Shown here: piece by piece, positions 50,248 to 57,818 of the stretch
Layout of the letters: every line of letters begins with the position of its first letter
Position numbering within the stretch: the first letter of the stretch is position 1
Origin: Nocardioides oleivorans
Lineage (GTDB): Bacteria > Actinomycetota > Actinomycetes > Propionibacteriales > Nocardioidaceae
Length of the DNA: 64,000 bases
Assembly: GCF_004137255.1 (NCBI RefSeq)
Contig: NZ_SDWT01000002.1
Location: forward strand, 62,001 to 126,000
Reading direction: 5' to 3'
Notes under the pieces: model-generated
What the model saw: the letters and a program-made list of their open reading frames with translations, nothing else
Told to the model about the DNA's origin: nothing
Databases searched by the model: none
Translations under genes and position numbers: made by a program

Positions 50248-51099
50248 TCACATCTCCTCGTGGGTGTCGGGGTCGCCGCCGAAGAGCCGGCCGTCGTCCT
50301 CCGCGAGGCCGCTGATGGCCGACATCTCGGCGTCGGTGAGCTCGAAGCCGAAGACGTCGAGGTTCTCGGCCTGCCGGCCGCTGTCGCCGGACTTCGGGAT
50401 CGGCAGCGTCCCGAGCTGGACGTGCCAGCGCAGGATGACCTGCCCGGGGGAGACGTCGTACGCCGTCGCGGCCGCGGTGACCGCGTCCTCGTCGAGCGGC
50501 GCGCGGCGCTTGCCCATCGGGCTCCACGCCTCGGTGCGGATCCCGAGGCGCTCGTGCACCTCGCGCATGTGGTCCTGCGGGAAGCGGGGGTGCAGCTCGA
50601 CCTGGTTGACCGCCGGCACGACCCCCGTGTCGTCGATGATGCGGGTGAGGTGCTCCTCGGTGAAGTTCGAGACGCCGATCGAGCGGACGAGGCCGTCCCT
50701 CTGGAGCTGCACGAGCGCGCGCCACGCCTCGACGTACTTCCCCTGCGAGGGGTTGGGCCAGTGGATGAGGTGGAGGTCGGTGCGCTCGACCCCGAGCCGG
50801 CCCAGAGACTCGCGCACCGACGCGACGGCGTCGTCGTACGCGTGGTGGCGGCCGGGGATCTTGCTGGCCACGAGGATCTCGTCGCGGGGCACGCCCGACC
50901 GGCGGATCGCCTCGCCGACCTCGGTCTCGTTCTCGTAGTTCACGGCCGTGTCGATGAGGCGGTAGCCGACCTCGATCGCGCTGACGATGGCGGCGGTCCC
51001 GTCCTCGTCGCGCAGGGGATAGGTGCCGAGGCCGATCGCCGGGATCGTGGTGCCGTCGTTGAGGTCGTAGGTGGGGGCCTGGGCCGGGGTGCTCGCCAT
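50248..51099 (-). CDS. Aldo/keto reductase
   Basis: 283 residues, single-domain TIM barrel. Conserved blocks: IPAIGLGTYPL, GYRLIDTAVNYENETEVGEAI (catalytic Asp and Tyr), LVASKIPG (Lys), DLHLIHWPNP (His), SIGVSNFTEEHL and GQVILRWHVQLGTLPIPKSG (NADPH-binding). NADPH-dependent carbonyl reductase of the 2,5-diketogluconate-reductase type; physiological substrate unknown. ATG 51099 has a TACGGT box at 6 nt. Confidence 0.93.
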   Translation of the reverse strand: MASTPAQAPTYDLNDGTTIPAIGLGTYPLRDEDGTAAIVSAIEVGYRLIDTAVNYENETEVGEAIRRSGVPRDEILVASKIPGRHHAYDDAVASVRESLGRLGVERTDLHLIHWPNPSQGKYVEAWRALVQLQRDGLVRSIGVSNFTEEHLTRIIDDTGVVPAVNQVELHPRFPQDHMREVHERLGIRTEAWSPMGKRRAPLDEDAVTAAATAYDVSPGQVILRWHVQLGTLPIPKSGDSGRQAENLDVFGFELTDAEMSAISGLAEDDGRLFGGDPDTHEEM

Positions 51100-51105
51100 G
51101 GCTCC

Positions 51106-51111
51106 ACCGTA
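51106..51111 (-). promoter_or_regulatory. -10 box TACGGT, leaderless promoter
   Basis: TACGGT (minus strand) with a 6-nt gap to ATG 51099 of the aldo/keto reductase gene. Confidence 0.5.
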
Positions 51112-51131
51112 GGAGGCCCGGCAAGCACCCG

Positions 51132-52868
51132 TCAGGTGGGCGGTGCGCCCCGCTCCATCCGCAGCTCCTGGGCGTCGATCATGGACGAGGCCAGGGTGAG
51201 CGCACCGGTGCTGTAGGCGCCGATCGCGCGCTCCTCGTGCAGCGCGTCACGCATCAGCGAGATGAACTCACGGTGCAGGAGCATCTGCTGCGTGGCGTGC
51301 GTCAGCTCGTCCGGTGTGGCGTCGGCGCGTCGCTCCTCGATGCGGTCGAGCCACGACAGCGACTGCTCGGCGACGGCAGGATCGATCTTCTGGCCGTCGA
51401 TGACGATCGCGTCGAGGGGGCCGAGCGCCGTCACCGCGGTGCTGGTGATGTCGCCGAACAGGTCGACCACCTCGTCGCGCTGCTTGGTCGGGTCGGTGCC
51501 CGTCACGCCCAGCCAGCGGATGAGGAGGGGCAGGGTGCCGCCGTAGAGGAGGAGGGAGGCGACGGCGACGACGAAGGCGACCGTGATGAGCAGCGTGCGC
51601 TCCTCGACCTCGGGGCCGATCGTCAGCGCGGCGGCGAGCGTGACCACACCGCGCATCCCCGCCCACGACAGCACCGCTCCGCCGCGGGCCGTGATCGGCT
51701 CGCTCTCCTGGTAGTCGACGTCGGCCTTGCCGCGCTGGACGCGTCGGCGGTACATGGAGAGGCGCTGCTGGCCGCGCTCGCTCTCGGTCCGCCGCCCACC
51801 CTCCTCGGTCATCGTGTCCACGCGGGTGCTGATCTGGTCGAGGCGCTCGCGCATCGCGTCGAGCCTGGGCTGCTGGCGTCGCGCGCTGAGGACCTGCACG
51901 CCCACGAAGCCGACGCGCAGCACGAGCAGCAGGACGAAGACGACGGCCGAGACACCGAGCACCTCCGGCACCGTGCTGTTGGACTCGTCGAGGTCGCGCA
52001 GCAGGGCCTCGAGCTGCAGGCCCATCAGGAGGAAGACGCCGTTCTCGACGAGGAACTGCAGCGTGAGCCAGTTGGTCCGCTCGGTCAGCCGCTCGCGTGC
52101 GCTGAACTTCCGGGCACCGTGGTGGCCGGTCACCAGGCCCGCCACGACGACGGCGACCACTCCCGACGCCTCCGCCTCCTCGGCCGGGAGGAACGCCAGG
52201 AACGGCACGATGAAGCTGACCGCCGTCATGAGGACGGGGTCGTCGAGCTTGCTGCGCAGCCACACCGTCGCGTGGCCGACCACGAAGCCGATGACGATGG
52301 CCAGCACGACCGCCCTGGCGAAGTCGAAGACCGCGTCGCCGAGGCTGAAGCCGGCGGTGATCGCGAGCAGCGCGGTGCGCAGCACCACCAGCGCGGACGC
52401 GTCGTTGACCAGGCTCTCTCCCTCCAGCACCGTCATGAGCCGGTGGGGGAGCCCCAGTCGCTTGCCGATCGCGGTCGCGGCGACGGCGTCGGTGGGGCTG
52501 ACGACGGCGCCGAGCGCGACTCCGGCGGCGAACGACACGTCAGGGGCGATCAGGTGGACGACGGCGCCCACGGCGAGCGCTGAGACGATGACCAGGGTCA
52601 CCGAGAGCCACGTGATCATGCCGAAGCTGCGCCGCAGGTCGACCACCGGCACCTGCACCGCCGTGGCGTACAGCAGCGGCGGCAGCGCTCCGATCAGGAT
52701 CCAGTCGGGCTCGAGCTCGAAGTCCGGCGTCGCCGGGATGACGCTGAAGACGATGCCGACGACCAGCAGGACGAGGGGAGTGGCGATGCCGGTGCGGCGG
52801 GAGAGGACCGCTGCGACGACGATGGCCATGAGCGCGGCGATGGCGAGGGTGAGCAGCTCCACGGGCAT
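51132..52868 (-). CDS. Na+/H+ antiporter, NhaP/CPA1 type
   Basis: 578 residues from ATG 52868. About twelve membrane helices; VSPTDAVAATAIGKRLGLP and GESLVNDASALVVLRTA are the CPA1 ion-binding motifs (Asp of helix 5, the NDA unit), and GAVLSWAGMRGVVTLAAALTI is the later conserved segment. The cytoplasmic tail of about 140 residues is soluble and charged. It exchanges Na+ for H+ across the membrane. A TACCCT box 7 nt before GTG 52862 argues that the real start may be two codons later; the first helix is unaffected. Confidence 0.92.
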   Translation of the reverse strand: MPVELLTLAIAALMAIVVAAVLSRRTGIATPLVLLVVGIVFSVIPATPDFELEPDWILIGALPPLLYATAVQVPVVDLRRSFGMITWLSVTLVIVSALAVGAVVHLIAPDVSFAAGVALGAVVSPTDAVAATAIGKRLGLPHRLMTVLEGESLVNDASALVVLRTALLAITAGFSLGDAVFDFARAVVLAIVIGFVVGHATVWLRSKLDDPVLMTAVSFIVPFLAFLPAEEAEASGVVAVVVAGLVTGHHGARKFSARERLTERTNWLTLQFLVENGVFLLMGLQLEALLRDLDESNSTVPEVLGVSAVVFVLLLVLRVGFVGVQVLSARRQQPRLDAMRERLDQISTRVDTMTEEGGRRTESERGQQRLSMYRRRVQRGKADVDYQESEPITARGGAVLSWAGMRGVVTLAAALTIGPEVEERTLLITVAFVVAVASLLLYGGTLPLLIRWLGVTGTDPTKQRDEVVDLFGDITSTAVTALGPLDAIVIDGQKIDPAVAEQSLSWLDRIEERRADATPDELTHATQQMLLHREFISLMRDALHEERAIGAYSTGALTLASSMIDAQELRMERGAPPT

Positions 52869-52869
52869 C

Positions 52870-52875
52870 AGGGTA
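52870..52875 (-). promoter_or_regulatory. -10 box TACCCT before the antiporter gene
   Basis: TACCCT lies 1 nt before ATG 52868 but 7 nt before the in-frame GTG 52862, which favours the GTG as start of a leaderless mRNA. Confidence 0.45.
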
Positions 52876-52942
52876 GGCGTGATCCTGCCCACCCGATGAG
52901 GTGGTTCGCGGCCAAAGGGCCACGCGGGCGCGGGCGGAGACA

Positions 52943-52948
52943 TAGCGT
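52943..52948 (+). promoter_or_regulatory. -10 box TAGCGT, leaderless promoter
   Basis: TAGCGT with a 7-nt gap to GTG 52956; it decides the start of the secreted repeat protein. Confidence 0.55.
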
Positions 52949-52955
52949 CCGCACC

Positions 52956-54611
52956 GTGAAGCCCTCCCTGCGCGCGCGCGCCGTCGTCCTGCTCCTCCTC
53001 GGGCTGCTGGGGCCGCTGCTGGTGGTGGCGCCTGCCCAGGCGGCACCCGCACCAGGTGCGGGTGCAGGGACGACGACCGGGAGGATCACCGGGACTGTCA
53101 CCGGGACGGACGGTGCACTGTCGGGCGACGTCACCGTGCAGGCCTACGCTCGCACCGGCTCCACGTGGACGGACGTGAGCGGTTGGGTGTCGCTCAACCC
53201 CGGATCGACCGGTCACTACAGCGTCGCCCTGCCCGCCGGCGAGTACAAGATCCGGTTCTCCAGCTACTCGACCTACAACACGGAGTACTTCGACGACTCG
53301 CCGGACCTGGCCGGTGCCCGGGTGCTGACCGTCGTTGCGGGCGGGACCGTCGCCGGCGTGGATGCCGAGCTGACCCTGGCCAGTCGTGTCGCCGGCACGG
53401 TGACCGACCCGGCCGGTGGCCCGGTCGCGAGCGCGTACGTCGCGGCCCAGACGCGGTCGACCGAGCCCGGGCACCCATGGCGGGAGGTCAAGGGCGTCTA
53501 TACCCGCACGGACGGCACCTACGACCTCGGCGTCCCGGCCGGCACCTACCGCCTGCGGTTCATGCCCGGCGAAGGCGCACCGCTGGCGCCCCAGTTCTAC
53601 GGGGACGCCGCGACCGCAGACACCTCCCAGGACGTCGTCGTGGGTGTGGACGACGCCATCTACGGCTTCGACGCGCAGCTCGCGGCCGAGGGAACGGTCT
53701 CGGGCACCGTCACCGACGAGGCCGGAGCGCCCCTGGAGAACGCCGAGGTGCAGCTCGACCTCCTCGTGGGCAGCACCTGGGTGAGCGGGGGAGGCGCGAA
53801 GACGGACGAGCACGGTGCCTACACCGCGCACCGGCTGCGGCGAGGGACCTATCGGGCACTGATCCTCGGCAGCGACTTCGGCGAGTACTGGCCGAACCAG
53901 GGGAGGGAGGAGGACGCCGGCAGGATCGAGGTCGTCGCCGGCGCGGCAGTCACCGGCATCGACGCCCAGCTCATCGACCAGGAGCACGACGAGAAGGCGC
54001 TCCTGGTCCGTACGGACCCCACCATCAGCGGCGCGCCGGCTGTGGGCAGCGTCCTGACCGCCGACCCCGGCGTGTGGACCCCGACGGACGTGACGTTGTC
54101 CTACCAGTGGGTGCGCGGCCGTGACGACATCCCCGGAGCCACCTCGTCCACCTACACCCTGACCGCGGCAGACGTCGGGTCCTACGTGACCGTCGACGTG
54201 GTCGCCTCCCACCCGGGTTACCGGGACTACTTCTTCCACTCCTTCTGGATCGAGGCCATCGGCCCGGTCGTCGCCCCGCCCACCCCGGTCGTGACACCCG
54301 GGGTGCCCGCCCCGGCCCCCGTGCCTGCGACCGCTCCGGTCATCACCTTCTCGAAGAAGATCGGCATCACCGGAGCCCGCAAGGTCGGCTCGACCCTCAG
54401 GCTGAAGAACTCCAGTGCGCTGGTGACCCGGTCCGCGGTGACCTACCGGATCCAGTGGTACGCCGGCTCCCGCAAGATCACGAAGGCGACGGGGTCAAGG
54501 CTCAAGGTGACGAACGCGCTCCGCGGCAAGTCGATCTCCGTGAGGGTCGCAGCGACCTCCGGTGCCACCACGACGTCGATCACCGTCAAGGCGGGCCTCA
54601 TCAGGGGATAG
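52956..54611 (+). CDS. Secreted carboxypeptidase-regulatory-like repeat protein
   Basis: 551 residues. Signal peptide at about 5-31 (LRARAVVLLLLGLLGPLLVVAPAQA). Three CarboxypepD_reg-like beta-sandwich repeats follow (GRITGTVTGTDGALSGDVTVQAY, SRVAGTVTDPAGGPVASAYV, GTVSGTVTDEAGAPLENAEVQL). An actinobacterial surface repeat comes next (PTISGAPAVGSVLTADPGVWTP ... YQWVRG), then a Pro/Val linker and a C-terminal domain with YRIQWYAGSRKI. The same 'VGSxLTAxPGxWxPxxxxxxYQW' module occurs in the M1 peptidase at 57.8 kb. No anchor is seen; presumably secreted or loosely wall-bound. GTG 52956 is set by signal peptide and -10 spacing. Confidence 0.8.
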   Translation: MKPSLRARAVVLLLLGLLGPLLVVAPAQAAPAPGAGAGTTTGRITGTVTGTDGALSGDVTVQAYARTGSTWTDVSGWVSLNPGSTGHYSVALPAGEYKIRFSSYSTYNTEYFDDSPDLAGARVLTVVAGGTVAGVDAELTLASRVAGTVTDPAGGPVASAYVAAQTRSTEPGHPWREVKGVYTRTDGTYDLGVPAGTYRLRFMPGEGAPLAPQFYGDAATADTSQDVVVGVDDAIYGFDAQLAAEGTVSGTVTDEAGAPLENAEVQLDLLVGSTWVSGGGAKTDEHGAYTAHRLRRGTYRALILGSDFGEYWPNQGREEDAGRIEVVAGAAVTGIDAQLIDQEHDEKALLVRTDPTISGAPAVGSVLTADPGVWTPTDVTLSYQWVRGRDDIPGATSSTYTLTAADVGSYVTVDVVASHPGYRDYFFHSFWIEAIGPVVAPPTPVVTPGVPAPAPVPATAPVITFSKKIGITGARKVGSTLRLKNSSALVTRSAVTYRIQWYAGSRKITKATGSRLKVTNALRGKSISVRVAATSGATTTSITVKAGLIRG

Positions 54612-54618
54612 CGGGTCG

Positions 54619-54639
54619 CTTCTCCGCCCGGGCGAGAAG
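54619..54639 (+). terminator. Hairpin after the secreted repeat protein gene
   Basis: CTTCTC (54619-54624) pairs with GAGAAG (54634-54639) around CGCCCGGGC, which can itself extend the stem. It lies 8 nt beyond the stop at 54611. Confidence 0.5.
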
Positions 54640-54647
54640 AACGGTAT

Positions 54648-54662
54648 CTGACATAATGTCAG
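54648..54662. repeat. Perfect 15-bp palindrome in an AT-rich island
   Basis: CTGACATAATGTCAG: 7-bp arms around a central A. It sits in a locally AT-rich stretch (54643-54680), foreign-looking in this GC-rich window, between a terminator hairpin and the decayed toxin gene. It could be an operator or a recombination site. Nearby TATCG/CGATA (54664-54674) forms a second small inverted repeat. Confidence 0.6.
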
Positions 54663-54683
54663 TTATCGGCGATATATCCGCGC

Positions 54684-54929
54684 TCACGAAACCTCTTCTC
54701 GCACACGTGTCCGTGATGTTGCCCCTACCGACGGACTGCGAGGGCCACGTCTCGGACACGTGTGGTTCTCGATCCCGTTGAGCGCGTAGAACACGACGAC
54801 GGCGAGCCATCCGAGAGGCTTGTTGCCGTCGATCGCGGCCGCTTCGGAAGTCCCACGTCGCGCACCGGGGCGACCGCGAGGTTCCTCGACAAGACCCAGC
54901 AGGTCCTCGAGCGTCAGGAAGTCCGTCAC
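54684..54929 (-). pseudogene. Decayed Doc/Fic-family toxin gene
   Basis: An open frame of 81 codons from GTG 54929. The start (TDFLTLEDLLGLVEE) matches Doc proteins, and residues about 34-56 (IDGNKPLGWLAVVVFYALNGIE) match the end of the Fic core. The roughly 40-50 residues that should lie between, including the start of the Fic HxFxDGNKR motif, are missing in frame. The catalytic arginine position reads proline (GNKP instead of GNKR). After NGIE the sequence (NHTCPRRGPRS) no longer resembles Doc. I read it as an internal deletion plus loss of the tail, so it should not be active. The start overlaps the antitoxin remnant (GTGA). Confidence 0.65.
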
Positions 54930-54991
54930 TCGCCGAGGCGGCCCAGCACGTCGGCGTAGCGCTCGCGCGCCTGGTCCGATGTCGTGCGCAC
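54926..54991 (-). pseudogene. Antitoxin remnant of the Doc module
   Basis: Only the C-terminal part is recognisable: RTTSDQARERYADVLGRLGE then stop. This resembles the end of actinobacterial ribbon-helix-helix antitoxins that precede doc. Upstream in the same frame the sequence (RPRCDLLRRSSRAPDRGIPG) has no antitoxin character, so the N-terminal DNA-binding part is lost. The GTGA overlap with the toxin frame is typical of intact toxin-antitoxin pairs. Confidence 0.55.
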
Positions 54992-55141
54992 GGAGTCCCC
55001 GATAGCACTCCTGTGCGTCCGTGGAAAGAGTCCGATTCCGGGGATGCCGCGGTCCGGCGCGCGTGAGGATCGTCTCAAGAGGTCGCACCGCGGCCGGAGC
55101 TCCATCTCGGAACTCTCGGAACTCTCGCATCGGAGGGCCTC
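54992..55141. other. Non-coding remainder before the M23 gene
   Basis: Together with the pseudogenes and palindrome, this completes the largest gap without an intact gene in the window (54612-55141). I see no promoter with both boxes for the M23 gene. GGAGGG about 9 nt before its ATG is the ribosome-binding site. Confidence 0.5.
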
Positions 55142-56035
55142 ATGCCCCACCACATGCACAGCCATGCCCGGCGCCTCGTCGTCGTGCTCAGTGCGCTGCT
55201 CATGGCAGCGCTCGCATCACTCACGGCGCTCAGCGCCAACGCCGCCACCGTCACGTCGGTGTCGTTCGGCCGGGTCAAGCCCGGCGCCGGCATCACCCAG
55301 GGCTACAGCAGTGGCCACAGCGGCATCGACTTCGCCGGCGGCCAGGCGGCCGCACTGGCCAGTGCGAGCGGGTACGTCGTCGCGCTCCGCTCGTCGCAGG
55401 CCGGCGGCAACACCGTCTCGTCGACCTACAGCGGCTACGTCCCCTCCCAGGCCTCCGGTGGCTGCTGGGGCAACTACGTCGGAATCCTGCACGGTGGCAA
55501 CAGCGCCGGCACGCCCGTCATCAGCTGGTACGGCCACCTCGCCTCCACCAACCTCATCCTCGGCCAGTCGGTCAGCATCGGTCAGACGGTCGGCACGGCC
55601 GGTCAGTCGTCGTACACCTCGTGCGGGGTGAGCGGGGTGCACCTCCACTACTCCGTGACGGTCGGCGCGAGGGCCTTCGTCAACCCGACGCCCTACTACG
55701 GCACCGCGGACGGCAACAAGACCGTCTCCATGCAGTGGCAGTGGGTTCCGCCGACGAGCGCGGTGCAGGCGAGCATCCAGCAGAAGCTGACCGACAAGGG
55801 CTACTACACAGGCCCGGTCAACGGCATCTGGGGACCCGCGTCGGTCCAGGCCGTCCAGGCCGTCGTCCGCGACCGCGCCGGCTACACCGGCAGCGTCAAC
55901 GGCATCCCCGGTCCGGGAACGGCCACGGCCGTGCAGAACTTCGCCAAGGCCCGCGGCGGGTACACCGGGCCGATCAACGCGGTGCCCGGTGCCAACACGT
56001 GGAGCGCGTTCCTCACGGGGCTCAACGGCATCTGA
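55142..56035 (+). CDS. Secreted M23 metallopeptidase with peptidoglycan-binding repeats
   Basis: 297 residues. Signal peptide at about 10-34 (RLVVVLSALLMAALASLTALSANAA). LytM/M23 zinc site: HSGIDFAGG (H...D) at about 59-63 and HLHYSV (HxH) at about 168-170. Three short peptidoglycan-binding-like repeats follow (QKLTDKGYYTGPVNGIWGPASVQAVQAVV, YTGSVNGIPGPGTATAVQNFAKA, YTGPINAVPGANTWSAFL). Predicted endopeptidase of peptidoglycan cross-links; could serve wall remodelling or attack on neighbours. Cysteines in GGCWGNY and SCGVSG may form a disulfide. The gene is next to the relic toxin region but has normal composition. Confidence 0.9.
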   Translation: MPHHMHSHARRLVVVLSALLMAALASLTALSANAATVTSVSFGRVKPGAGITQGYSSGHSGIDFAGGQAAALASASGYVVALRSSQAGGNTVSSTYSGYVPSQASGGCWGNYVGILHGGNSAGTPVISWYGHLASTNLILGQSVSIGQTVGTAGQSSYTSCGVSGVHLHYSVTVGARAFVNPTPYYGTADGNKTVSMQWQWVPPTSAVQASIQQKLTDKGYYTGPVNGIWGPASVQAVQAVVRDRAGYTGSVNGIPGPGTATAVQNFAKARGGYTGPINAVPGANTWSAFLTGLNGI

Positions 56036-56060
56036 TCGACCACCGGCGACGTCCGGGTGC

Positions 56061-57275
56061 CTACACCGGCGCCCGGACGTTCCGGAACGACGTCGACGCG
56101 AGGCTCAGGGTGACGAACGCGAACAGTCCGGCGGAGAGCACCAACACCGGTGTGATTCCCCACGAGTCGGCCAGCATCCCGGCGACCGGCGAGACCACGA
56201 CGACAACAGCGCGGTTCAACGAGCGCAGCGTCGTGTTGGTGCGCGCCTGGAGCTCGTCCGGCGTCACGAGCTGGCGGTAGCTCATCTCGTGGGAGTTGCT
56301 CATCCCCATCGCGAGCCCGTAGAGCAGCTGGCCGAGCGCCAGCACGACGACGGCGGCCGCGCCGACCTGCCCGGCGACGGCGTACGTCACCACCGCCAGC
56401 GTGGTGATCGCGTGGCACAGGATGATCGTCCAGCCGGTGCCGAGCCGCCTCCCGACGGCGGTCGTGATCGTCGCGCCGATCACCGCCCCGACTCCCCCGA
56501 CGGCTCCGGTGACCCCGAGCTCCAGTGCCGACAGGTCGAGCACGAGGAAGGCGTAGGGCGCGAGCACGACCGCGACGATCGCGTGGGCCAGGAACCATCC
56601 GTGCGTGGTGACGGCGAGCGTGGCGAGGCCCGATCGGCCATAGGCCCAGCGGATGCCCTCGGCGATGTCCGCCAGCAGCCCGCGGACGCTCACCCCGGTC
56701 CGCGGCGGCGGCTCCTCGTGGTCGATCCGGCGCAGGGTGAGCGCTGAGAAGAGGTAGGTGAGCGAGTCGACCAGCACGGCGACCGGCGCACCGACCAGGC
56801 TCACGAGCAGGCCGCCGATGGCCGGTCCGGACGTCGTCGCCACGGCCTCGGCCCCGTCGATCCGCGCGTGTGCGCGTTGCAGGTCCTCGCGCCCGACGAT
56901 CCTGGGGAGGAACGACATCGACGCCGAGCTGTTCACGACGGCAGCGGTGCCGTAGGCGGCCACCACGACGAGCAGCACCGGCAGGGTCAGCACGTCGAGC
57001 CACCACAGGGTCGGGATCGAGAGCAGGAGCACGGCCTGGACGACGTCCGTGCCGACCATCAGCGGCAACCGGCGCCGGCCGTCGACGAGCGCGCCGACCA
57101 CGATGCCGACGACGAGGTACGGCAGCCAGCGCACGGCGTTGAGCCACCCGACGTCGGACGCCGTCCCGTCCAGGGTCAGGACGACGAGCGCCTGCAGTGC
57201 GAAGAGGGTGACGTACGTGCCGAACCCGGAGACGGCGGACGCACGCCAGTAGCGGGTGAAGCTCGCCGAGATCAC
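56061..57275 (-). CDS. MFS transporter
   Basis: 404 residues, about eleven or twelve hydrophobic helices. N-terminal ISASFTRYWRASAVSGFGTYVTLFALQALVVLTL and the loop VVGIVVGALVDGRRRLPLMVGTDVVQA fit the MFS_3/DHA3-type efflux family; ATITTAVGRRLGTGWTIILC is the second-half equivalent. Predicted proton-driven export of an unknown drug or metabolite. GTG 57275 overlaps the thioesterase stop (GTGA), so the two are co-expressed. Convergent with the M23 gene. Confidence 0.87.
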   Translation of the reverse strand: MISASFTRYWRASAVSGFGTYVTLFALQALVVLTLDGTASDVGWLNAVRWLPYLVVGIVVGALVDGRRRLPLMVGTDVVQAVLLLSIPTLWWLDVLTLPVLLVVVAAYGTAAVVNSSASMSFLPRIVGREDLQRAHARIDGAEAVATTSGPAIGGLLVSLVGAPVAVLVDSLTYLFSALTLRRIDHEEPPPRTGVSVRGLLADIAEGIRWAYGRSGLATLAVTTHGWFLAHAIVAVVLAPYAFLVLDLSALELGVTGAVGGVGAVIGATITTAVGRRLGTGWTIILCHAITTLAVVTYAVAGQVGAAAVVVLALGQLLYGLAMGMSNSHEMSYRQLVTPDELQARTNTTLRSLNRAVVVVVSPVAGMLADSWGITPVLVLSAGLFAFVTLSLASTSFRNVRAPV

Positions 57276-57712
57276 CCGAGGCGCCGGACCTGGTAGGTGC
57301 CGGTCGTGGACGCGACGACCTCTCCCCCGGCGTCCGTCAGCGTCGCCTCCAGCACGAACTCGCCCTTGCCGACGGCCAGCGCCGACTCCCTCACCCGGGC
57401 GACCTCGTCGTCCGACAACGACGCCTCGGCCCGTACGACGCCCAGCGCCGGTCGCCGGAAGCGGATCGTCGACTCCTTGACGAGCGGCACGAAGCCGGCG
57501 AGCTCGCCGTCGAGGTCGAACGTCGCCAGTGCGAGGAGGCCGCCCAGCATCTCGGCGACGCTGAACAGCGAGCCGGCATAGGTGACGCCGAAGTGGTTGG
57601 TGTTGGGCTCGGGTGGCAGCTCGGCGCGCGCGAAGCCCGGTCGGACCTCGACCACGCGGATCCCCATGGCCTCCAGGATCGGGACGGACCCGAGGCCGTC
57701 CGATGCGTCCAC
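57272..57712 (-). CDS. Hotdog-fold thioesterase (YiiD_C/PaaI-like)
   Basis: 146 residues from GTG 57712. HFGVTYAGSLFSVAEMLGGLLALATF is the hotdog central helix, and the protein ends in the expected beta strands (GEFVLEATLTDAGGEVVASTTGTYQVRR). This small thioesterase or YiiD C-terminal family acts on acyl-CoA or acyl-ACP, or has no proven substrate. The start is uncertain: the open frame reaches 57760, but the extra residues are unlike the family. It leads into the MFS gene by GTGA overlap. Confidence 0.75.
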   Translation of the reverse strand: MDASDGLGSVPILEAMGIRVVEVRPGFARAELPPEPNTNHFGVTYAGSLFSVAEMLGGLLALATFDLDGELAGFVPLVKESTIRFRRPALGVVRAEASLSDDEVARVRESALAVGKGEFVLEATLTDAGGEVVASTTGTYQVRRLG

Positions 57713-57818
57713 GCCCTCACGTATAGGCCATCGGGGTGCGGGCGGGCAAGCCGCGCGCACGCCCGCCCGGGCCCGCCGCGATGGTCCGCGACGGGCCCGG
57801 GTCGGGTGTGCCGGAGTG

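Noticed and set aside
54684-55130. 148-codon frame on the minus strand as an intact gene
   Set aside because: Its N-terminal half is unrelated Arg-rich sequence and the C-terminal half is a deleted Doc protein, so it is better read as a pseudogene.
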